DNA of 64,000 bases from Shewanella sp. MBTL60-112-B2 (GTDB lineage Bacteria; Pseudomonadota; Gammaproteobacteria; Enterobacterales; Shewanellaceae): positions 97,939-161,938 of the forward strand of contig NZ_BPFA01000011.1 of assembly GCF_019655055.1 (NCBI RefSeq), read 5' to 3'. How positions within the stretch are numbered: position 1 is the first letter of the stretch; the number at the start of each line of letters is the position of its first letter. Shown in pieces: positions 9,680-19,087 of the stretch. The translations under genes and the position numbers were made by a program. The notes below the pieces were generated by a model. The model was not told where the DNA came from. It was given only the letters and a program-made list of their open reading frames with translations, and did not search any database.

Positions 9680-9838
9680 CAACCGTTCCTTAATGGCATA
9701 GTCAAAGCGGTATTCAACCTCGACACTAAATTTACCTTTAACTTCAAACTACTGTGCTTTATTGTGTTGCCTTGTTAATCGCTTACGGCGAGTCTCAATC
9801 CATTTTTCCACTCACTTATAACTAGCAGGATGCTCATT

Positions 9839-10270
9839 ATGAAACTCGCATTACTTCCTCTATTAGCCACGTTTGCCTTTTCTCACAATGCCTTTGCCGA
9901 GCAAGCCTCTGCTGAAAGTGTAAAACACCTGATGAATAAGACTGGCGCAGGAGAACTTGGTGTACAAGCAATGAATCAAATGCTCCCCGCGCTGAAAAAC
10001 CTGATCCCCGATGCCCCTGAAGCCTTTTGGACCGACTATTTGTCGGAGTTTAATCCTGAAGACTTAGTTGAAATGACTGTGCCTATTTACCAGAAATACC
10101 TAACAGAAGAGGAAGTTCAAGCGCTAAATGACTTCTATGATACTCCTGCGGGTAAAAAGCTTATCAAGGTACAGCCTCTTATCATGCAGGAGTCGATGAT
10201 GGCTGGCCAGCAATGGGGACAAGCCGTAGCGCAAGATGTAATGACTAAATATCAAATACAGAAACAATAG
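9839..10270 (+). CDS. DUF2059 domain-containing exported protein
   Basis: Periplasmic protein of 143 residues with an N-terminal signal peptide (about 1-20, ending AFAEQ) and a DUF2059 helical domain; the segment VPIYQKYLTEEEVQALNDFY, then DTPAGKKL, is diagnostic. The function of the domain is unknown. The ATG at 9839 is chosen over the one at 9830 because AGGA lies 8 nt before it. A strong symmetrical terminator follows at 10336-10370 and also serves the convergent nucleoside transporter gene. Confidence 0.85.
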   Translation: MKLALLPLLATFAFSHNAFAEQASAESVKHLMNKTGAGELGVQAMNQMLPALKNLIPDAPEAFWTDYLSEFNPEDLVEMTVPIYQKYLTEEEVQALNDFYDTPAGKKLIKVQPLIMQESMMAGQQWGQAVAQDVMTKYQIQKQ

Positions 10271-10335
10271 GTAAGCTAGCTAGAACAAAGGGCTAAAGCT
10301 GCCTAAATAACTGCAAATAAATTAATAAAATAAAT

Positions 10336-10370
10336 TAACAAAAAGAGCAGCTAAGCTGCTCTTTTTGTTA
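10336..10370. terminator. Bidirectional rho-independent terminator
   Basis: Near-perfect inverted repeat TAACAAAAAGAGCAG / CTGCTCTTTTTGTTA around a 5-base centre, with A- and T-rich flanks, between two convergent genes. Confidence 0.9.
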
Positions 10371-10419
10371 TGTCACACCCATAAGTCGCCTGACCATTTA
10401 AATGACAATCGATGCCACA

Positions 10420-11628
10420 TTATAGGCTAATAAAAATACCTGCCAGAGCGGCACTCATTAAGTTTGCCAAAGTTGCGGCTAATACCGCTTTTAAGCCCAA
10501 GTTAGCCACTTCGCTACGACGCTCTGGTGCCATCACCCCGATACTACCTAACTGAATTGCAATCGAGCCAATGTTAGCAAAACCACATAAAGCGAAGGTA
10601 ATGATCACTTGAGAATGCATTGATAATTGTTCTTTAACTTCGGTGAAATCCATAAAGGCTACAAACTCGTTAAGGATTAGCTTTTGGCCGATAAAGCTAC
10701 CCGCCTGCATCATCTCACTAACTGGCACACCAATTAAAAACGCCACAGGTGCAAAAATGTAACCCAGCAAGCTTTGCATGGTCACACCTTCAAGATTAAA
10801 CCAGGTGCCCACTTGCTCAAGACCTGCGTTAAACATGGCTATAACACTGATAAAGGCTAATAGCATGGTACCGATAGCCACTGCCACACGCATACCATTC
10901 ATCGCACCAGAGGCTAGTGCATCAATCACGTTACCGTGTTCACTCTGACTCATATCAACACTTTGCTGCGACTGTGGAGAGGTTGTTTCCGGCACCAATA
11001 GTTTTGCCATCATCAAGCTACCAGGCGCCGCCATAAAGCTTGCCGCAATCAGGTATTTAAGCTCAACGCCCAACCCCGCATAGCCACCTAAAACGCTGCC
11101 AGCCACCGATGCCATACCGCCCGTCATCACCGCAAATAACTCTGAACGTGTCATCTTAGGTAAGAAAGGTTTAACCAGCAGCGGCGATTCACCTTGGCTT
11201 AAAAAGATATTACCTGTGGTCACCAGTGATTCAGCACGGCTTATACCAAGGACTTTCTGCAAGCCTCCGCCAATAATTTTAATCACCCACTGCATGATAC
11301 CGAAGTAATACAGCATAGAGATTAAGGCGCTGATAAAGATAACCAGAGGAAGCACTCGAATAGCGAATACAAAGCTATTAGTGGCAAGGTCGCCAAATAA
11401 AAAGTTAATCCCTTCATCGGCAAAACTTAAGACAGAGGCAACTCCCTGACTCACTGAGCCTAGAATGTTTTGCCCCATAGGCACATACAAGACTAAGGCT
11501 GCTAGCGAAGCTTGCAAGGCAAATGCGCCTAGCACTGTTCGCCATTTAATCGCATGGCGATTTTCAGAGAAAACCCAACCACAGAGAACGAGAAAAGAAA
11601 TTCCAACTAAACTGATCAACAACTGCAT
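10420..11628 (-). CDS. Concentrative nucleoside transporter (NupC/CNT family)
   Basis: Inner-membrane symporter of the concentrative nucleoside transporter family, importing nucleosides with H+ or Na+. The 402 residues are almost entirely hydrophobic. Family landmarks are visible: GWVFSENRHAIKWRTV near the N-terminus, the loop GNIFLSQGESPLLVKPF with the QGESPL nucleoside-site motif, GGMASVAGSVLGGY, and a C-terminal GFANIGSIAIQLG segment. It is monocistronic and shares a terminator with the convergent DUF2059 gene. The closest named proteins would be NupC or NupX; I leave the symbol empty because they cannot be separated by eye. Confidence 0.88.
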   Translation of the reverse strand: MQLLISLVGISFLVLCGWVFSENRHAIKWRTVLGAFALQASLAALVLYVPMGQNILGSVSQGVASVLSFADEGINFLFGDLATNSFVFAIRVLPLVIFISALISMLYYFGIMQWVIKIIGGGLQKVLGISRAESLVTTGNIFLSQGESPLLVKPFLPKMTRSELFAVMTGGMASVAGSVLGGYAGLGVELKYLIAASFMAAPGSLMMAKLLVPETTSPQSQQSVDMSQSEHGNVIDALASGAMNGMRVAVAIGTMLLAFISVIAMFNAGLEQVGTWFNLEGVTMQSLLGYIFAPVAFLIGVPVSEMMQAGSFIGQKLILNEFVAFMDFTEVKEQLSMHSQVIITFALCGFANIGSIAIQLGSIGVMAPERRSEVANLGLKAVLAATLANLMSAALAGIFISL

Positions 11629-12229
11629 AATTTATCTCAATTTTTATATATAAAGAGTTATTACCGAACAGTATAAGAAAGTGATCTACTCAGAGTTTTT
11701 TTGGCCAACTAATTCAAGGCGAATGACTAACGGAATGTTTGTTTCCTTGTGAAGTCATTCAACGCTGAAGTAGGCAGCAAAAACACTCCTAAAAGGCGAT
11801 TACATCTTTATACAGATTGGTATAGCAGGCGGTCGCAAATGTATAGATTATGGGGAATGCTTAAATGAAAGCGACATTTGACGTCGACTAACGAGCTAGG
11901 AATATTCCAGCCATTTAGCGTCGAGCGATTTGAGTGTCCGGCCATTGATACAAGAATGAAGCACCTAAAAACTTACAAAAGTTTCGCCGGTCCAACTCCG
12001 TGGGTTGATCACATATCCATGTAGCGGCTTGTATTAACGTGGCAATGAACTAAGCGTTCTAGCCGGAACGGAATTATACAAATGCTAGCTTACATTAAAA
12101 GATGTTAATCTAATAAAATTACAGAATGTGCTGCCAAAGCGATCTACCAACCACAGGTATGAGATCGCGATCACGTAAGTTAGTAACAGCTAAACATTTA
12201 AAGCTTATTTCGGCAGCTCTGCATTGTTG
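11629..12229. other. Intergenic region upstream of nucleoside transporter
   Basis: 600 bases with no convincing ORF or RNA gene. It holds the nucleoside transporter promoter region, an ATACCAATC motif on the minus strand near 11815-11823, and a 10-bp palindrome GATCGCGATC at 12163-12172. The stretch 11930-12080 is less AT-rich than its surroundings and could be old gene debris, but I could not match it to a protein. Confidence 0.4.
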
Positions 12230-13321
12230 TTATGGTTTATAGGGTTTGTGTAAGCAAAGGGACATTATTATCCCAAAACAAATGCCTTGAGTGATCATGG
12301 CTGTACCACCATAGCTAAAAAAGGGTAATGGACTGCCCATTACCGGTAGTAATCCGCTCACCATCCCCATATTAATAAACGCATATAAGAAAAAACTTAG
12401 CGCAAACGCAGCGCTTACTAGGCGATTGAATGACGATTTACATTGGTACGCTAACCAAATGACTCGCCCTGTAATAAACAAGTACAGCCCGACTAAGAGT
12501 AAGCAGCCTATAAAGCCCCATTGCTCTGCATAAGTTGAAAAAATAAAGTCTGTATGACTCTCCGGAATAAAGCCAAGTTGCCCCTGTGTAGCATTTGACC
12601 AACCTTTGCCATGCATCCCACCTGAACCTATTGCAATCAATGATTGAATAATCTGGTAACCCGAACCTAAAGGATCTGATTCTGGATCCAGAAATTGAGT
12701 GACTCGTTTTTTCTGGTAGGCCTCCATAACAAACACCCACAAAACGGGGATAGTAATCGCGACACCGCCGAGAAATGAACCGATAATTTTCCAGCTCATA
12801 CCTGCAAAATACAAAACAAATAGTGCATAAATAACTGTAAATATAGCCCCATCTAAATCGGGCTGAATAAATATCAATCCAGCTGGAAACGCAGTAACCA
12901 GCAAACAGATAAGGATCTTTTTAATATCTGGACGGCCACCTTCAACAACTAGAATCCAAGCAACCATCAAAGGAATAGCCACCTTGACTAACTCTGAAGG
13001 CTGGAATCGAATCGGACCAATAGCCAACCATCGTTGAGAACCATTAGTGCTATCACCAACCAAAATGACGCCAAGCAGAAGAATTACCGCCGATGCGTAT
13101 AGATATGGAGTTGCTAGTTTATAACTTAGCGGTGGGACAACAGACATAACAACAATGGCGCCGATGGCAATAAAGGCTCGAAACAGATGACGCTCTAGTA
13201 TTGACTCACTAAAACCACTGGCACTCCACACTGTGAGTGAACCTAGTAAAATCAACAACGAAATAGCCAGTAATAAAGGGAAGTCAACTCGGGGGGTATA
13301 TTTAAACATCTCTATCTTCAT
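12230..13321 (-). CDS. RodA-type SEDS peptidoglycan glycosyltransferase, solitary paralogue
   Basis: Inner-membrane SEDS-family protein of 363 residues with about ten membrane segments; SEDS proteins polymerise glycan strands with a partner class B PBP. Seen: WSASG at the end of the first helix, RFQPSELVK, the FIQPDLD segment (RodA usually has QPDLGT), GYQIIQSLIAIGSGG, the loop SHTDFIFSTYAEQWG carrying the catalytically important Asp, and SYGGTAM near the end. It is flanked by unrelated genes and has no mrdA, dacA or rlpA neighbour, so it is probably a second RodA. The start at 13321 lacks a clear ribosome binding site; Met5 (13309) is an alternative. Confidence 0.82.
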   Translation of the reverse strand: MKIEMFKYTPRVDFPLLLAISLLILLGSLTVWSASGFSESILERHLFRAFIAIGAIVVMSVVPPLSYKLATPYLYASAVILLLGVILVGDSTNGSQRWLAIGPIRFQPSELVKVAIPLMVAWILVVEGGRPDIKKILICLLVTAFPAGLIFIQPDLDGAIFTVIYALFVLYFAGMSWKIIGSFLGGVAITIPVLWVFVMEAYQKKRVTQFLDPESDPLGSGYQIIQSLIAIGSGGMHGKGWSNATQGQLGFIPESHTDFIFSTYAEQWGFIGCLLLVGLYLFITGRVIWLAYQCKSSFNRLVSAAFALSFFLYAFINMGMVSGLLPVMGSPLPFFSYGGTAMITQGICFGIIMSLCLHKPYKP

Positions 13322-13839
13322 TCAACATAAAACAGCAAATATCACCCAAAGAGATAAACAAAGTGGTGATCAGAATTCCGGGGAGTATAAACCGTTTTTA
13401 ATTATAAAAATCTTCTTGTTAAGTTAATTTTTGTCCATATTTCACCGCACTGAACAGTTAAGCGGCGGCTCAATCTTACTAATGATTTTTAAAGAGGATT
13501 ATTTAATCTATAACATTCGACGAGTAATGCCGCTAACTTGATGCAAAGCTGATACTTTAAGCTCTCGACAGTTAAAAGGCCCTCAGCCACGACGCTTAAG
13601 CAGTCCTACTAAATCACTGACTGCCATGGATTGGTGGAAATGCCAACAAAATGTAGGGAACATTTGTGGCCCTGATTTAGAAGCTTGCACCGCACTATCA
13701 GCAAACCTCACGTATCACTTAAGTTACTAAGCTATGTTTAAGTGAACTTATAAGTCGTAAATCCATAACGTCGTTGAAAATACTTCAGGCAGAGCCTAAT
13801 GGATGATAACCATCTACTGAAGTAGGTGGTTTAGGGCTA
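13322..13839. other. Intergenic region with nested hairpin sequence
   Basis: No gene recognised. At 13791-13838 there is a structured sequence: an inner hairpin ACCATCTACT / AGTAGGTGGT inside an outer pairing of AGCCTAA and TTAGGGCT. It sits directly beside the terminator at 13840-13881. The 5' part (13440-13780) shows no clear feature. Confidence 0.4.
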
Positions 13840-13881
13840 AAAATAAAAAAGGACTAGCTGGTGCTAATCCTTTTTTATTTT
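13840..13881 (-). terminator. Rho-independent terminator of VOC gene
   Basis: Inverted repeat AAAATAAAAAAGGACTAGC / GCTAATCCTTTTTTATTTT with a 4-base loop, about 80 bases downstream of the VOC stop codon on the minus strand. Confidence 0.75.
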
Positions 13882-13958
13882 ACTGTTGACCAATTTAAAA
13901 GCCGGCTATTTCAGCATAGTCTGTTTATGCCCTACCCATTTAACGACTTCGCAATGAA

Positions 13959-14444
13959 CTACTCGTAGTCAGAGGCGTATGTTTCTTCATAAGTATGAGA
14001 GTACAGTTCAAACAAGTTACCAAATGGGTCTTCTAAATAAACCATTTTGGCTTGCTTGCTATCGTCCTCTGGGTGATATCGCATGATATCCATACGTACC
14101 TTACCGCCAAACTCTTCAGTACGCTTAATTGCACCAGCAAAGTCATCTGTCTGTAGTGAAAAGTGGAAAATACCAATACGTGAAAAATCGACTTCATGTC
14201 GTTCTTGGCGATCAACCATCTCAAACAATTCAACGCCAATGCCATCTGTCGTCACTAAGTGAGCAATATTAAAGCCTTTAAAGCCTTCACCGAACACGGC
14301 AATACACATTCTACCAATCGCAGTCTCACGCTCTTCAACCACTTTGGTGTTATCCATCACCAGCTTTAAGCCCAGAGCTTTGGTATAAAACTCAACGGCT
14401 TTATCCATATCACCGACCATAATACCTACATGACTCATCTTCAT
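13959..14444 (-). CDS. VOC family (glyoxalase/dioxygenase superfamily) protein
   Basis: Cytoplasmic protein of 161 residues with the vicinal-oxygen-chelate fold: two beta-alpha-beta-beta-beta modules, HVGIMVGDMDKAVEFYTKAL at the start and GIFHFSLQTDD in the second half. Metal ligand candidates are the N-terminal His, the His in IFHFSL and the Glu in GNLFELY. The closing DPFGNLFELYSH motif is typical of glyoxalase and extradiol dioxygenase relatives. The substrate is unknown. Start set at 14444 because GGAG lies 7 nt upstream; a longer frame from GTG at 14459 lacks this. Neighbours give no functional clue. Confidence 0.82.
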   Translation of the reverse strand: MKMSHVGIMVGDMDKAVEFYTKALGLKLVMDNTKVVEERETAIGRMCIAVFGEGFKGFNIAHLVTTDGIGVELFEMVDRQERHEVDFSRIGIFHFSLQTDDFAGAIKRTEEFGGKVRMDIMRYHPEDDSKQAKMVYLEDPFGNLFELYSHTYEETYASDYE

Positions 14445-14795
14445 AATTTTGCTCCACACTTATCTGTGTAATGGGTTACTCGTTTCGATGGAGAGATTAT
14501 AGGTAGCGCAGATGAAAACTTAAAATTATCATTACTTATGAAAATGATAATATTTATTTATAGTGGAGTGCAGTAGTTGGTTTTATGCTTGTTGATTAAT
14601 AAGCGTTAGTACTTGTTACTATTAAGACTGTTAATTCAATTTTGGACAAAAGTTTTTCACCACTGAGGACACGAAGATCGCGAAGAAGAGCAACAGAGAA
14701 AAGCAACAGCGAGGTCAGTAAAGCTCTAACCTTTCCCTCCGTGAACTTAGTGAAAGCGAAGCGCTCCGTGGTGAGATTAGCTCTTTGTAAAGACA
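14445..14795. repeat. Intergenic region with purine-rich repeat-like sequence
   Basis: At about 14655-14785 runs a sequence of short variations on GAGGACACGAAGATCGCGAAG, followed by an inversely oriented counterpart (CTCCGTGAACTTAGTGAAAG and CTCCGTGGTGAG). This resembles intergenic sequences built on CACGGAGGACACGGAG that recur in many bacterial genomes. It encodes no recognisable protein. An AT-rich stretch at 14500-14570 probably holds the VOC gene promoter. Confidence 0.5.
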
Positions 14796-14831
14796 CAAAA
14801 AAGCCCGATTGCTCGGGCTTTTATTTTTTAG
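14796..14831 (-). terminator. Rho-independent terminator of ybiT
   Basis: Stem AAGCCCGA / TCGGGCTT with loop TTGC, followed on the minus strand by a T-run, 20 bases past the ybiT stop. Confidence 0.9.
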
Positions 14832-14850
14832 GTTTACTTACCAAGGTTAA

Positions 14851-16443
14851 TTAACCTTCAATACCTTTGCTCGCTAGGAACTCATCGTATGTGCCTTTGA
14901 AATCATTCACGCCATTTGGTGTGATTTCAAGGATACGGTTCGCTAGTGACGATACGAATGCACGGTCATGACTGACGAACAACAATGTACCTTCGTACAT
15001 TTCAAGTGCGTTGTTTAATGACTCGATTGATTCCATATCCATGTGGTTGGTTGGTTCATCAAGTAATAGGATGTTTGGCTTTTGCATAATAAGCTTACCA
15101 AACAACATACGACCCTTTTCACCACCAGATAGCACTTTAACTGACTTCTTGATGTCGTCAGAACCAAACAGCATACGGCCTAAGTAACCACGAACTGATT
15201 GGTCGTCATCTTCTGGTTTGCGCCACTGGCTCATCCACTCAAACAATGTCATGTCGTTAGCAAAGTCTGACTCGTGATCCTGTGCGTAGTAACCAATCGC
15301 TGAGTTTTCAGACCATTGAATCGTACCGCTGTCTTGTGGAATATCGTGTACTAAAGTACGTAGCAGTGTTGTTTTACCCACACCGTTATCACCCAAGATC
15401 GCGATACGCTCGCCTACTTCAGCGATAATGTTAAGATCTTTAAACAGGTTATGCTCGAAACCTTTAGACAAGTCTTCAACCACCAAGGCATTACGGAACA
15501 ATTTCTTCTCTTGTTCGAAACGAATGAATGGGTTAACACGACTAGATGCTTTGATTTCGTCAAGTTTGATCTTATCGATTAACTTAGCGCGTGATGTTGC
15601 TTGCTTAGCTTTAGAAGCGTTAGCAGAGAAACGTGCAACGAAGCCTTGAAGCTCAGCAATTTGTGCCTTCTTCTTAGCGTTGTCAGACATCAAACGCTCA
15701 CGTGACTGCTGTGCAGCCATCATGTATTCATCATAGTTACCTGGGAATACGCGGATATCACCGTAATCCAAGTCAGCCATATGAGTACAAACAGAGTTCA
15801 AGAAATATCTATCGTGCGAGATGATAATCATGGTGCTGTTACGTTGGTTTAGCATTTCTTGTAACCAACGAATGGTGTCGATGTCCAAGTTGTTGGTTGG
15901 TTCGTCAAGAAGCAGTACGTCTGGATCTGAGAACAATGCTTGAGCCAAAAGAACACGTAGCTTAAAGCCTGGCGCGATTTCGCTCATCAGACCGAAATGC
16001 TGCTCAACACCAATACCTACGCCCATTAACAGTTCGCCCGCGCGAGATTCTGCGGTATAACCGTCCATCTCAGCGAATTCCATCTCAAGATCAGCAACCT
16101 TGATACCATCTTCTTCAGACATTTCTGGTAACGAGTAGATACGGTCACGTTCTTGCTTCACTTTCCAAAGTTCAGCGTGGCCCATGATTACGGTATCAAC
16201 TACGTTGAACTCTTCGTAACCAAATTGGTTCTGGCTCAATTTACCTAAACGTTCGTTCACGTCTAATGAAACGTTACCGCCAGTTGGCTCTAAATCACCA
16301 GCAAGGATTTTCATGAAGGTTGATTTACCACAACCGTTGGCACCGATCAGACCGTATCTGTTTCCGCCGCCAAACTTAATTGAGATGTTTTCAAACAGTG
16401 GCTTAGCGCCAAACTGCATGGTGATATTAGCTGTAGTAATCAA
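14851..16443 (-). CDS. ybiT: ABC-F family ATPase YbiT
   Basis: Cytoplasmic ABC-F protein of 530 residues, the same length as E. coli YbiT; ABC-F proteins bind the ribosomal E-site region and influence translation. Two nucleotide-binding domains are present: Walker [10 protein letters not shown] and Walker [12 protein letters not shown] in the first, GDNGVGKTT, signature [10 protein letters not shown] and [11 protein letters not shown] in the second, joined by a charged interdomain linker rich in Lys and Ala. The start is a TTG at 16443 with GCGGA 8 nt upstream, which aligns with the E. coli N-terminus (ANITMQFG); a longer frame upstream is not needed. A sigma-70-like promoter lies at 16590-16617 and a terminator at 14796-14831. 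Confidence 0.93.
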   Translation of the reverse strand: MITTANITMQFGAKPLFENISIKFGGGNRYGLIGANGCGKSTFMKILAGDLEPTGGNVSLDVNERLGKLSQNQFGYEEFNVVDTVIMGHAELWKVKQERDRIYSLPEMSEEDGIKVADLEMEFAEMDGYTAESRAGELLMGVGIGVEQHFGLMSEIAPGFKLRVLLAQALFSDPDVLLLDEPTNNLDIDTIRWLQEMLNQRNSTMIIISHDRYFLNSVCTHMADLDYGDIRVFPGNYDEYMMAAQQSRERLMSDNAKKKAQIAELQGFVARFSANASKAKQATSRAKLIDKIKLDEIKASSRVNPFIRFEQEKKLFRNALVVEDLSKGFEHNLFKDLNIIAEVGERIAILGDNGVGKTTLLRTLVHDIPQDSGTIQWSENSAIGYYAQDHESDFANDMTLFEWMSQWRKPEDDDQSVRGYLGRMLFGSDDIKKSVKVLSGGEKGRMLFGKLIMQKPNILLLDEPTNHMDMESIESLNNALEMYEGTLLFVSHDRAFVSSLANRILEITPNGVNDFKGTYDEFLASKGIEG

Positions 16444-16589
16444 AGTGACAATTCCGCTTTTGGTTATATGATTAACGTCATCATAGATAAAACAAAAACC
16501 AGTAAATCGATACCAAGTTCTACTCAGTACCAACCTACTGGCCGAAGGTTGACGCCATCGGGCATCAAGCCTGTAAAATTAAGCGCGAT

Positions 16590-16617
16590 ACTATAGCATT
16601 TTAGCCTAATTTATCAA
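16590..16617 (-). promoter_or_regulatory. Putative sigma-70 promoter of ybiT
   Basis: On the minus strand, TTGATA (16612-16617), a 16-bp spacer and TATAGT (16590-16595). It gives a leader of roughly 140 nt before the TTG start. Confidence 0.5.
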
Positions 16618-16740
16618 CTGTCAAAGGGGCGTTCAGATGACATTTTAGTTAATTTGACTATAAACACTCGCCTGTAAAATACAGAACAGCATACTTAGCT
16701 AAAATTTCTCGCCCGATTAACAGTCAATTGAACAAAAGGG

Positions 16741-18990
16741 TTACAGTTTAACCCTGCGTAATCGATTGGCATTTGTCACCACGGTTAACGAAGACAGCGC
16801 CATTGCAGCCCCTGCCACCACAGGACTTAATAACATTCCGGTAAATGGGAACAATAACCCTGCCGCGACCGGGATCCCTAGGCTGTTATAAATAAACGCA
16901 CCAAATAGGTTTTGCTTAATATTGGTCATACTGGCCTTAGCTAACGACAGGCTATCATTTATCACCATTAAGCGTGATGACAATAAGGTAAAATCTGCAC
17001 TTTCAATAGCAATTTCAGTGCCGGCTCCTATAGCAAATCCAACATCGGCGCTCACGAGTGCTGGCGCATCATTAATGCCATCTCCCACCATCGCCACGAC
17101 CTCACCCGCTTGCTGTAACTCAAGCACTTTAGCTTGCTTTTGCTCAGGCAACACATTGGCAAACACAGTTTCAATCCCCACTTTTTGCGCTACTGCATTA
17201 GCTGTAATCTGGTTATCACCAGTGAGCATAATCACTTTCAAGCCTTTCGCCTTCATGGCGCTAATGGCTTCTGTAGCATCGGTTTTTATTGGATCTGCAA
17301 TCGCCAGTATCGCAACAAACTGCTTATCTACTGCGACAAATATTGGCGTTTTTGCTTGGCTTGCAAGCTCTGCACTTAGCTGCTCGCAATCTGTCGGTTC
17401 AGCAATGTGCAATTGTTGCATTAAACTTAAATTACCCACGCTGTATTGCTGACCATTCACTTGCCCAGTTATGCCCATGCCTTGATGATTAGTAAACTGC
17501 TCTGGTTCAACTAGCTGCAAACCGTCATTTTTAGCTTTGGCAATAATCGCGCTAGCAAGTGGATGTTCTGAGTGCTGCTCTAGAGAAGCTACATTTTTCA
17601 GTAACTCGTTTTTAAGTAATTCATTCTTAGCCGACTCATTGTTTAACATGAGTATATCGGTTAGCTCTGGCGCGCCTTGGGTCACGGTGCCGGTTTTATC
17701 CAGCACTACAGTAGTGACTTTACTGGCAGTTTGTAGCGCTTCGCCATTACGAACTAACACGCCCATCTGCGCTGCGCGGCCAACCGACACCATAATCGAC
17801 ATAGGCGTCGCTAAACCAAGCGCACAAGGGCATGCAATAATAAGGACACTGGTCAGTACTACTAAGGCATGAGAAAGCGCTGGCTGTGGGCCAAGGCTAT
17901 ACCAGATAAGTGCACTAATAATCGCAATAACGACCACAGCAGGAACAAAATAGGCTGAAATTTTATCGGTTAAACGGCCTATCGGCATCTTAGAAGTCTG
18001 AGCCTGTTGAACTAACTCTATGATCTTCGACAACTTAGTATCTTTAGCCGATGCTGTAACGCTATAGATAAGCGATCCATTACCATTGACCGTACCAGCA
18101 CTAATGCTATCACCCACGACCTTATGGACAGGAATGGGCTCACCGGTCAACATCGACTCATTGATTAAAGTCTCCCCAGTTAAAACCTCACCATCGAGTG
18201 CGACCCTATCACCAGGTCTGAGTCGTAATCTGTCGCCCACTTGCAACAGGTTGATCTTAACCTCTTCATCACCATCGTCAGTCAGCCGTATCGCTGTCGT
18301 TACCTGTAAACCCAGAAGGCGCTGCACCGCTTCACTGGTCTTGCCTCGAGCGCGCAGCTCTAATGCGTGACCAAGGTTAATTAAACCTAAAATCATCACA
18401 CTGGCCTCGAAATACACATGCCGCGTATCGGCTGGAAACCACTCGGGGGCAATCACCACCATCATTGAATAGATCCACGCCGCACTGGTACCTAACGCGA
18501 TAAGGGTGTCCATGTTGGCGCTTTTAGCCTTAATGGCGCGCCACATGCCCTGATAGAAGTGCCGGCCGGTAAATAGCATCACCAAAAAAGTGATTACACC
18601 CACTCCCCCCCAAGCCTGTTGCTGCTGAACATTGCTCACCATCATTTCGCCACCGAGCAAGCCCCAAAGCATTAAAGGCACACCCAGACCCAAGCCAATT
18701 GAAGCCTGTATTAACCTAAGTCGATACTCTTTACGCTCATCGATGCCTTTTTGCTCTGCGGCTGTGCGTGCATCGATGATGGCTTCACTGTCATAGCCTA
18801 CACTTGCGATTATCTGTATGGCATCTTCGGCTGAGATAGCTCCCGACACCTGTACCAGTTTATCGGCCAGATTCACCCTTGCGGCAATATCACCTTGGCC
18901 ATTACGGCTGGCATTTGCAAAGGCTGTTTCAATCTTGGCTACGCAACTTGCGCAGCTCATCTTAGGTACATATAAACTTATGTTAGCCAT
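16741..18990 (-). CDS. copA: Copper-exporting P1B-type ATPase CopA
   Basis: Inner-membrane Cu(I) export ATPase of 749 residues. It has one N-terminal heavy-metal-binding domain (C13-x-x-C16 in MSCASC), a two-helix insert, the TGEP actuator motif, the membrane CPC motif at about residues 387-389 (ACPCALGLATP), the phosphorylated Asp in DKTGT near residue 430, the SEHPLA motif and the hinge GDGINDAPAL near residue 635. Many CopA proteins have two metal-binding domains; this one has only one. AGGAAG precedes the ATG. It is divergent from cueR, with a MerR-type promoter between them, so copper induction by CueR is expected. Confidence 0.93.
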   Translation of the reverse strand: MANISLYVPKMSCASCVAKIETAFANASRNGQGDIAARVNLADKLVQVSGAISAEDAIQIIASVGYDSEAIIDARTAAEQKGIDERKEYRLRLIQASIGLGLGVPLMLWGLLGGEMMVSNVQQQQAWGGVGVITFLVMLFTGRHFYQGMWRAIKAKSANMDTLIALGTSAAWIYSMMVVIAPEWFPADTRHVYFEASVMILGLINLGHALELRARGKTSEAVQRLLGLQVTTAIRLTDDGDEEVKINLLQVGDRLRLRPGDRVALDGEVLTGETLINESMLTGEPIPVHKVVGDSISAGTVNGNGSLIYSVTASAKDTKLSKIIELVQQAQTSKMPIGRLTDKISAYFVPAVVVIAIISALIWYSLGPQPALSHALVVLTSVLIIACPCALGLATPMSIMVSVGRAAQMGVLVRNGEALQTASKVTTVVLDKTGTVTQGAPELTDILMLNNESAKNELLKNELLKNVASLEQHSEHPLASAIIAKAKNDGLQLVEPEQFTNHQGMGITGQVNGQQYSVGNLSLMQQLHIAEPTDCEQLSAELASQAKTPIFVAVDKQFVAILAIADPIKTDATEAISAMKAKGLKVIMLTGDNQITANAVAQKVGIETVFANVLPEQKQAKVLELQQAGEVVAMVGDGINDAPALVSADVGFAIGAGTEIAIESADFTLLSSRLMVINDSLSLAKASMTNIKQNLFGAFIYNSLGIPVAAGLLFPFTGMLLSPVVAGAAMALSSLTVVTNANRLRRVKL

Positions 18991-19025
18991 CAGAACACTT
19001 CCTAATTTGTTTCTTTATAGAATGA

Positions 19026-19056
19026 AGCGTAATGTCTCCCATAAGGGGAGAGTCAA
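19026..19056 (-). promoter_or_regulatory. CueR-type operator/promoter of copA
   Basis: On the minus strand, TTGACT (-35, 19051-19056) and TACGCT (-10, 19026-19031) are separated by a 19-bp spacer holding the inverted repeat CTCCC...GGGAG. The 19-bp spacing and dyad are the hallmark of promoters activated by MerR-type metal regulators, and the layout matches E. coli copA. Confidence 0.85.
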
Positions 19057-19087
19057 ACATCTATGAAGATTAATTTTAGGAGATAAG

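Noticed and set aside
12163..12172. Palindrome GATCGCGATC as a regulator site
   Set aside because: A 10-bp palindrome can occur by chance; no second copy or known consensus supports a role.
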